64,000 bases of DNA from Apostichopus parvimensis (taxonomy: Eukaryota; Echinodermata; Holothuroidea; Aspidochirotida; Stichopodidae). The DNA is taken from the NCBI GenBank assembly GCA_000934455.1, contig KN884402.1, positions 169,858-233,857 of the forward strand, read 5' to 3'. The notes beneath the pieces are model-generated. The model made no database searches. It was not told where the DNA came from and saw only the letters and a program-made list of their open reading frames with translations. A program made the translations under genes and the position numbers. Every line of letters starts with the position of its first letter. Position 1 is the first letter of the stretch. This document shows positions 56,144 to 64,000 of this stretch, one piece after another.

Positions 56144-59100
56144 CTAGAAATTGCCCAAGGTGTTACGTCGAATGTCGGATTGGCTGGCAAACTCTCTTGC
56201 CATATCCACAGCGTCGACCGTGTCCAGCTCATCCTTGTGCACATGTGATACACAAACATAGTTGAGGCGTTTCTGGGTCATGGTTGACCTTAGCCAAGTT
56301 TTCAGGCGCCGCAACGCAGAAAAACTCTCGCACTCGTACGATGTCACTGGCCACACGAGCAGCAATCTAAGAAGGTTGAAAACTTGCGGGAAGAGTGCTC
56401 GAGTTTCTAGTGACATCGCCCTGTAGGCTTCTTTAGCGTCATGTAGTTTACGTGTTCCTGTAGAGTGGTGAAACATGGGCAGCTGGATGGCCAGAACATC
56501 TCTCTTCAACTCTGGATACCGGGCTGTAACATCCTCATCCACCTCCCTGTTGTAACCATATTCTCCACTGTTCGGTATTCAGCCAATCCCGAGTTTGACT
56601 GGTACCTGTCATCGATTCCTACCAGGATGGCATCCAAGAACTGGAAGTAGCAAGACCTGTAGTGCTCTTCTGTGCTCACTGGGTGATGTTGCTCCCCTGG
56701 TCCGGACAAACGCCGAGGGACGTTCCGTCGTCTTGGTAGCTGCAGTGAATCGAGGTCATACTCTTCAATCTTGGCACTGACCTCTTGAAATAACTCCCTA
56801 AACGACTCGTCTGTGCGCCACAGCCCAAACGCTTCGGTTGTGGTCTGGACAGCAGACATCATACCTGTGAATGGAAGTACAGGATCATGCGATAGGGGGC
56901 CTACTTCTATACTGATAATCTTGCCAAAAACGATACCTAAAAATACAGACATTGTTACATATTCTAAATAGGTGAAACGCCACAGTTACACTTATTTGAA
57001 CTTTGAAATTATCTCCACAGAATCAACCAACGATGTCACCCCCTTGATAATGTTATCGTTCTCTTGTTAGAGGTGCATTTGGATTCATTTTACTTATCGC
57101 ATGCATGCTTTTGTGAAACAACTATATGAATAGGTCCTATGTTGTTCTTAAACACACAATGGAATTATAGGAGAAATAACCTGAAACAGTAACTGACCTA
57201 GCCTGCATTGCGCTATTCATCTGCTCCAACATGGCCATTGGTCTCAGCGCAATCGTTAGTTCCAACAAAGTCTCGCCTCTTTGAAAGCGTTCCCGCAGTC
57301 CATTCGCTTTGGGTGCTGTATCTTGGACTCCAGATTGAGCCATTTCCTCCAGACTTGCCAACACCGCTTCGTAGTTGAGAAAGACAGGCTGAACAGCCGG
57401 AAAACGACACAGCCACCTTGTTGGACAGAGGGGTCTTATGGTAGAAGGAGTCCCACTGCCATCTGTCAGATCCGCAACGATGTCCTTATATATATTCTAA
57501 GTTAGAAAAAGCACATGGTCACAGTCGACGAGACACTCATTTGCAGTGTCAGTGGCATGTTTGCTATGTATTGCTACATTGTATTTTCATCAAAGAATAT
57601 ATTCACATTTGTTGCAAGATGCAAATTTGGAGTGTTGGGACGATATCGTTGGTATTAGTTTTCTCCAACGTCCGATGTTTTCCCCCAAAATGCTTTATCA
57701 TAACAGACATTTGTGCACCAGCACCACGAATTGCATTATATAGAACGAGGGAGCAAGTAGGCAGTAAGTAGATAGATAAAATAAGAATAAAATTGGAGCA
57801 TAATTTTTTGAGAGATGCACGACAAAAGCTGTATCGCTGAGGCTGAGCCAACATTGGTGAATCGCTCTATTTACTGGAACTCGACCTCATACCCCGGGGA
57901 ACTTATTGTTTGGGCTTTTGGATTCGAATCAGGTCGCTGAATAGTATACGGCACCAGGCATTTAAATGGTAATCAGGGTTGGGGATGTCCAATTATGAAA
58001 CCAATCACCATCGGTAATTAACAGAAAGTAGTGTGATATGAGCCAGCATAACCAGTTATTCGAAATAGTAGTTACCTTATACTTTCCTGATCGCCGAGAC
58101 ATCACCCCAACCTCATGGACCCACTGAATAGCATCTCGCACGAGGGGGCATGCGGCAACCGACTGCTGGACGACCAAGTTGGGGAGGTGTGCTCCACAGT
58201 GAAATACAGGGCCAGTGGCTGTTTTCTTTGATCTTGGCTTGACAGCCATTGTACGCCCCACTCATGTTAGACGCCCCATCGTAAGTTTGTGCCCTCAGCT
58301 GGTCAATGGGCAGGCAGAGTCGGATGAATACGTCACATATCACATCTGCGATTTCTTTACCCGTTGTGGACGGTACCTCGTTAAGTCCAAGAAATCATCA
58401 CGCACATCCAGGTTTGCGTCCACATGGCGCAAGCAAATGGACTCCTGTTTATTGCCCGTAATGTCTAACCATCACTGCGAACACGCCATCCTTGCGAATG
58501 CTTTCCGCGATTCGGCCGACGATTGTATTGCTGAAAAGTTGCATCAATTCATCTTGGCGATGACGTGAAATTTGTGGTGCGCATTAGGAAGGAGTTGAAG
58601 TCGGCATCCTCTACCGCTAATAAGTGGTAGAGTTGTGGAAAGTTGCCCACCTCACTCGAATAACCACGGAACACTAGACCTTGCCGCAAAATATAGCGGA
58701 CTGACGAGAGAACTATCAGAAGAGATTTCCTTGCCATTGCTTGTTGCGCTTGGTGACATCATCAAACTGTGCCTTTATTGTCGGCGTCTTCACCGTTTGG
58801 AGCTGAGTGACAGCAAAGCGATGGGTTTCGGAGTTTTCGTGGTCGCTGAATCGAGGAGTTGCCTTCTTCCAGTTGTTAAACAAACTGGAAATGAATGCAG
58901 GCTCCTGGGCATTGGTCAGTTTTAGCAGCCCCATACTTGCAGCTTTTGCACAACTGAAACAGACAACCCCCTCATGGGTTGTTGAGGCACAAAATGGATC
59001 CATGGGAATCGCTGAAACCATTTCGGAAATATATGTTGTGAGTATTGGTCCGTTTGGGTGGGATGACCGGAAGTGTCCGATGGGTGGTATGGTTCAACCA

Positions 59101-59177
59101 ATTCAGGGAAGCTTGGAATGACAGGATCGTCGCCTGGTTCTTCCACACCTACTCCTACCCTCACCTCTGAATTTGGC
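56144..59177 (-). pseudogene. hAT transposase, ZMYM1/TTF-type, several exons
   Basis: Minus strand. The TTF-type finger is at 59021-58716 (CFSCAKAASMGL, FNNWKKATPRFSDHENSETH, then RFAV). Next come LIVLSSVRYILRQGLVFRGY (58720), YDGASNMSGAYNG (58290), HCGAHLPNLVVQQSV and LVRDAIQWVHEVGVMSRRSG (to 58080, donor GTAACT), then after an acceptor near 57500 LCPTRW, then FLNYEAVLASLEEMA and LRERFQRGETLLELTIALRP (to about 57196), then MMSAVQTTTEAFGLWR (56860) and the C-terminal dimerisation part VWPVTSYECESFSALRRLKT, WLRSTMTQKRLNY (56350-56270). Frame changes near 58960, 58250 and 56545, and the start lies upstream or is lost. Terminal repeats were not located with confidence. Confidence 0.8.
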
Positions 59178-60066
59178 ACCTGTGCAACTTTATCCTCGCA
59201 GCTGCGACCAGAAGCGGTTTCAAGAAAGTCGTTTTGGGGAACGTCTTCTCCAATTTCTCCCGTTTCGTCACCTTCTTCAACATTATGTGCTTCGCCTCCT
59301 ATCTTCTTTGTGAAAAATTGAGTGATCCTAGTAATTTCGCACGTTTTGATGCAATCGAAGACATCTTAGCTGAATCTGAAAAATTGATGAAACATTCGCA
59401 AGAAAATGGAATGTTCGTAGGGCGTGATCCATTTTTTACATGGTGCAGCAACAGTGGCGTACGTACCGAAGGGTTCTTTGGGGGTCAGACCCCCCCCCCC
59501 CATGGCCCAAGTGACCAATAAATATTTAACAGTAGAAGTTTTGCACCTGTTTTTTTAACAAATATTGCACCAGTTTGTGTCTAGGGGCCCATAAACTCCA
59601 TTTATTCGCCAACAGGGAGGGTAAGGCCATTTATGAGGGCACACTTCTCTTGGCTCCCGGCCTCATCCCCCCCCCCCCATGACATGAGTCTGACTGCGGG
59701 CCTGCATGATAACGTTATACCCATACTGTACCTCCAATCCATGTTTCTCCTCTCCCCCCCCCCCATGACATGAGGTCATTATATCCCCTATGACATTTAT
59801 TATTAGGTGTTCATGTACAGTACTTGAAAAAAGTTGTACGTGTGGAGTGTTGTCGTGCAATGATAAAGCAGTGCTGTGTGAATGTGTCTTGGCAGTGTGG
59901 TCGGTGTTCAGTACAGGATTCATCCCTCGCGCGTAACACTATTATGTATATAAAGGAAAATGTAACATTCTGTAACAATTTTTGACATTCTAGTAGAAAT
60001 TTGAAAAAAAGGAGCAGGCTATGTCTTCTTTCAGCAGTCAAATTACATACCTGCTCAATTCTGCCT
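59178..60066. other. Non-coding stretch with repeat ends
   Basis: CAGTGGCGTACGTACCGAAG at 59454 followed by a C run is another hAT-like end. C runs before CATGACATGA occur twice (59678 and 59762). Confidence 0.5.
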
Positions 60067-60288
60067 TCAATTGACAGCTTTCTTTTTAGGCGACGCCAAA
60101 GCCTCTGGCACCGTGGCTTGTGGTGGATTAAAGAACATTTCAACTACTTCCTTCTTCACATTTAATGCCTTTCCAGTCTGGAATATCTGTTGAGAGGAAA
60201 TAAATTTTAGCTCATTTATGTGTGAGCCATTAGGAAAGGAATTATGGTATAAAATGTTTTCAGAGATGTGTTTAGTTGAGTCCATCAA
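60067..60288 (-). CDS. Small ORF, unknown
   Basis: MMDSTKHISENILYHNSFPN, then ELKFISSQQIFQTGKALNVK and KEVVEMFFNPPQATVPEALA, ending SPKKKAVN and a stop. It is lysine-rich at the end and looks protein-like, perhaps a last exon starting near 60185 (after TTCCAG). No family recognised. Confidence 0.3.
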   Translation of the reverse strand: MMDSTKHISENILYHNSFPNGSHINELKFISSQQIFQTGKALNVKKEVVEMFFNPPQATVPEALASPKKKAVN

Positions 60289-62645
60289 ATCAATGTTCTT
60301 TGGAATGGTGTGGTTCGATGCATTTATCTTTTATCTCATTGAAGTTTAAACTGTTTTAGAAGATCATATGTTATGTAGAATGTTTTCAATGTGTGTTAAA
60401 TTCATAAATGTCCTCATGAAGGCCAACTTTTTTGTTGCTACATCTCATAGTCATAAGGGGTTTGCTTGTATTAAAGTTGCTGATTCCTGCATCTGGCAAG
60501 CATTCATTCCTCATCTGTGGTTGGTTTTTAACGTTTGACATGTCTGTTCTAGATGCAGTTGTATGAGGTGATTCTTCTTCTTCTGGAGTTTTGACTTGGA
60601 ATACATCTTACTTATTAGTCTGCGCACACATTAATGAGCATGCATATACTAGTCATGATGGCATTGATGCGAATGTTGTTATCTGTTTTATGAACATTGA
60701 TTTGTTCAAAGGAACACAAGGTATTAGTAGCCGCCATATTTTATCAACCAACTACATCAGAAGTTACCTTTGAGGAGTCTTGATACAGCGTCAGTCGGTT
60801 GGTGCCATCCTCTTGATTTGTGTTTAAGCTGTATTTGTGGATGACAAAGAATTTTTTTGAGTTTAGTGGCTGTTAGAAGGGCGCGTGCCTGTAGGGTTCT
60901 GGATGTATCCCTCAAGTATGTCTTGACTGGAAGACAGGGCCTAAAATGCAGTGTTGTATCCTCTGCTGGTGGATTCTGTCAATACGTATACTGCGTAAGG
61001 TTTTGAAGCCATTTCTGAAATGTAAATGAAAAAGATCAGGAAGATCTTTAAAATGTGGTGGCAAATTGTCACACCATCTAATCGTTGGAAACTGTATTGC
61101 GTGAAACATCCCAAAGGATGTGCGTTGCTTTATTTGTAATAGTAACCTGGGGTGTACTAAAATTTGTTTGCTAATAGTACACCTGTAGCAACATGATAGT
61201 ATTTAATTGTCTTGTCAAAGTTACGCTTTGTTGTCCTTAAATATAGTACGTTTTCAAGGATGGTTGCCTTTGCTCAAAATTGTTGGTGTATTTGTTACAC
61301 TCTAAAGGAATGTATCTCATTTCTCCAAGCAAAGTGGACAATGTCTTTGTAAATGTCAACAATTGTTAGATACATTCATGGATGGTTGTTTGCACAAATA
61401 ATTGATGTAATTTCACTGAGGAATTGCTCCGAAGGTAGCGCTGCAGGATCCTAATTCATTTTTGGGTTATGGTTGTAAATATTGCAAAATAAATTCAATA
61501 TATTCTTGTCATATATATGCAAGTTGTGCAGATCTTAAGCTGTTATGTCATCCTACGGTTCAGCATATGTCAGACATTGTCATGCGTGGTTTTTTCCCCG
61601 GAAATTTTTCTAAGAGATGTATAAGTATTTTGTATAGATATAACAACAAAGTTCTTACATATTGCCAAATTGGAGACATATTTTTCACGAATCAATTTAT
61701 GAGGTTGTAAGCTTTCTCTGAAGTATAATGAGCCCCGTTTTTGTCATATAGTACCTACATATCACGGTTGAAGAATACTTTTTTTCCTAAAAGAGACATG
61801 ACACTTCCGTTTCTTGAAAAATGTGAGGAGGGTTTCTTGATTTTTTGTGGTATTAATAAAGGCGTTTTTGCCTGTTGTAGTCATGCTCATGTTTTTATGC
61901 TGTATATTGTAGTTTAGGGTCATTAATTTCCATACTGTATAGGCTTAAAGCCATATAAGCAATTATATCTGCAATGTTTTGTATGCTTCTGATTAAATTG
62001 TTATTCCAAATGTGCAGAGCATTGTGAAACATTTTAATGTTCAGAATATCAAGAAAAATCTCACAACAATGTTGTATATAAATTCAACAAAATTACCAAA
62101 TGCACAGGTATGTCAATTAATCCAGTTTGCACACCAGTGAAATTATCCAAGTTTGTTAACGTTTTACTTGTGTTGTGCAAACATATAAGTAAATTCCACA
62201 GCCTAAAAGTTACATCATCGCCTCATTTCTAGTAAACTATGTTTGTTTCTAGTGTCATCTATCACAATTGAAAGGTGACATGCAGGGCTCAAAATATTTT
62301 GATGGTGACGATGGCTCTTTTCAGCACAAGCAGATTTTGACGAGGGCCGTTTTACTGATGACGGGGCCTCTTATTGGTGTTAGTCCAGTCAAATTAGAAA
62401 ATACCTAGAACAAATTGCTTCAGAAGTTTTTTTGGCTTTGACTGGTTCATTGGACCCCACTGAACATCATATCGAAAGTTATCTGAAAGTAACCTCCCCT
62501 AAGTGCCCTAATTTGCATAAATTCAAGATGGCCGCCATGTCAGAATTCAATGTACAGCAAACTTTTTTCTGGGTGGTTTTAGGGCCCATAAATGTATTGC
62601 CAACAGATAGGAATGTGATATCAATCTATCAAATAAAGCTAATTC
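60289..62645. other. Non-coding stretch
   Basis: T-rich, and I see no gene. CAGGGCTCAAAAT near 62284 could be a hAT-like end. Confidence 0.5.
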
Positions 62646-62697
62646 CGTCATGATATGACGTCACTATGACGTAGTATTACGTCATGTCATGACGTAG
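62646..62697. promoter_or_regulatory. Cluster of CRE-like TGACGT/ACGTCA sites
   Basis: Within 52 bases: ATGACGTCACT (a perfect TGACGTCA palindrome), then TATGACGTAG, ATTACGTCATG and TCATGACGTAG. Such sites are bound by CREB/ATF-type factors. It lies about 160 bases 3' of the gene at 62856 (minus), so it is not that gene's promoter. Confidence 0.4.
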
Positions 62698-62855
62698 TCC
62701 CTGATTTTTACTGAAAATAGACATTTCGTACCTTGTTATTGTAATTCCCTGTATAATTTGGTTTTGATTGCTGTTTCTTTAGCCCTAGAACACTCTTTGG
62801 GACCAAATACTTAGTCTAATAAACCAGCTGCACTACTTGGCTCAGCTCCCGTGAG

Positions 62856-64000
62856 TTACAAGTCTGTGTCGTCCTCAGTCACGTCAATAGCTGTGCTATT
62901 GAAACAGGCATCATCACGACATTCACTACAGGCATTTTTACATTTCAGGCCTTGCTTTCTGCAGCTGCATCTGTTTGTGGAGCAGTCCCCTTTACACTGG
63001 CACCTTATCAACTTGAGAATATTGTCAGGGGCAGGCTGACAGTCCATTGTTCTAGGCATAAGTGTGCCCTGCAGATCCTGCCATCCCCAATCTACTGCCC
63101 TCAATGCACAGTCCTCATCCTTTGACATCCAACATTTAGCTTGGTAAAAGGCTCGATATATGTGGTACTGTCCGGCATCCAGTGTGGGTGGAAGAGTTTG
63201 TATCTCTACGCTGGAAGCACACCTCACTACCTTGTCCTTCAACTTCCTTATCCTCAGTGAATCTAAGGACTCTGTGTTCTTGCCTCCGTATAATTCTACT
63301 AGGACCTTCTCCCCAGAGGTTTTCATCTCCTCACGAGTGGAACAATCCAACACTTGCTCCAGCTGCTTTGCAAACGGAGTGTTTGACATCGCCTTTTTGA
63401 GAGGTAGTCCCTTACCAATCCCGTACAATCTCGAAGTTGTGTCACAACCTCCAATGGCATGGATGATGGGTAACAGGTAGCACAGCTTTTCACCCAGAGA
63501 AGTCTGCAAAGCATTGATCTGCCACTCTCTAATTTTAGTGTTTTTATCTGCTTTCACTGCTTTGTCCGATCGAAATGTCAACTCATCAATGTCCTCTTCA
63601 GCATGGTGACAAAGTAACACCAGAAGGTCGGTGTCTTCTCCGATAACATGTGTAGCACCAATTTTTGCGCACTTCACCCCAGTCAATACAATCAAAAGAT
63701 CAGCGTCACCTTTGGAGTGCAATGTTTTGATACCCTGGTTTGGAGTTTTTCAGACAGGAAATTGATGAATTTCAGCTTATTTTTGACGTTTGCCAAAAAG
63801 TGTTCCTTTTTCGACTTTAGCGCCATGCTGCCAGTGAAGAACACCTGTGGACCAACTGCACCCTTTGATCGCCTGAGACGAGTCAAATATTTTGTGGAGC
63901 TGTCCGTTTCATATCCATCGAAAACGACAATTGGATTTGCAAACGTGTTCACATACTTGACGTACGTAGAAGCTATGGAGTCAAACGTTTCACCCCTTTT
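62856..64000 (-). pseudogene. PIN/XPG-like protein with CXC-type cysteine tail, open at right edge
   Basis: Minus strand from the window edge: GETFDSIASTYVKYVNTFAN, PIVVFDGYETDSSTKYLTRL, KSKKEHFLANVKNKLKFINF. After a 1-base shift near 63720: GDADLLIVLTG, VIGEDTDLLVLLCHHA, LLPIIHAIGGCDTTSRLYGI, a long middle, then CQCKGDCSTNRCSCRKQGLK and CKNACSECRDDACFN, ending DVTEDDTDL with a stop at 62856. The acidic GDADLL and GEDTDLLVL motifs and GGCDTTS suggest a FEN/XPG-like nuclease fold. The cysteine tail resembles tesmin/TSO1 CXC motifs. I recall this as a multicopy, probably mobile-element-linked family in invertebrates. The start is outside the window. Confidence 0.7.

Noticed and set aside
58215-58568. 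117-residue plus-strand frame
   Set aside because: It is the opposite-strand shadow of the hAT transposase motifs YDGASNMSGAYNG and HCGAHLPNLV.
55388-59463. Pairing of CAGTGGCG ends at 55388 and 59454 as borders of the 56144-59177 hAT element
   Set aside because: Both ends are in the same orientation, so they cannot be an inverted pair.

Overview
This window looks like a piece of a repeat-dense animal nuclear genome. The signs are exons with GT/AG borders at conserved phases, tandem satellites, microsatellites, two assembly gaps (12466-12515 and 28665-29224) and very many transposon-derived genes. The mix of families (hAT with TTF/DUF4371-type domains, P-element/THAP9, MULE with FLYWCH finger, SET plus tyrosine-recombinase, G2E3-like HECT, PIN/XPG-like plus CXC) and the frequent 8-17 bp G or C runs suggest a marine invertebrate, perhaps an echinoderm. 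That assignment is inference from memory. I see no intact single-copy host gene, and almost every coding region carries frameshifts or stops.

Layout, left part. A P-element/THAP9-like transposase gene (minus strand, 5576 to 1 and beyond the left edge) is split by a 4.3 kb hAT-like transposon (68-4362) flanked by a 5-bp repeat of CCAAA. That transposon holds its own broken transposase, a minisatellite and a nested 660-bp element. Small inverted-repeat elements and degenerate tandem arrays fill 7.8-12.5 kb. From 12713 to 18336 (plus strand) lies the most unusual locus: two exons of a SET-type methyltransferase domain spliced in consistent phase to a long exon with a ~55-residue repeat, an acidic and zinc-finger-like segment, and a C-terminal tyrosine-recombinase-like domain.

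Middle part. A complete but damaged MULE-type transposon with ~72-bp terminal inverted repeats spans 19945-24637, with a promoter inside its left end and a four-exon transposase. Two exons of a HECT ubiquitin ligase C-lobe follow (26761-27831), then unassigned minus-strand exons, satellites, a U2-snRNA-headed retro-sequence (35403-35444) and an OB-fold-like exon. A FLYWCH/MULE transposase gene occupies 47220-43215 (minus). Its 3' region was tandemly duplicated (37090-37800 versus 37805-38089 plus 43054-43440), and the second copy was then split by a 5-kb hAT element (38090-43053) carrying a ZMYM1-like transposase.

Right part. This holds dispersed hAT-like ends with a shared hairpin module, a second locus of a 16-bp minisatellite, a foldback element built of ACTTAAGT units (53299-55057), another hAT transposase (59177-56144) and, at the right edge, a PIN/XPG-like protein with a CXC-type cysteine tail (64000-62856, open at the edge).

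No operon-like cooperation is visible. The genes are mostly autonomous or once-autonomous mobile elements inserted into one another, and insertion order can be read at several places.
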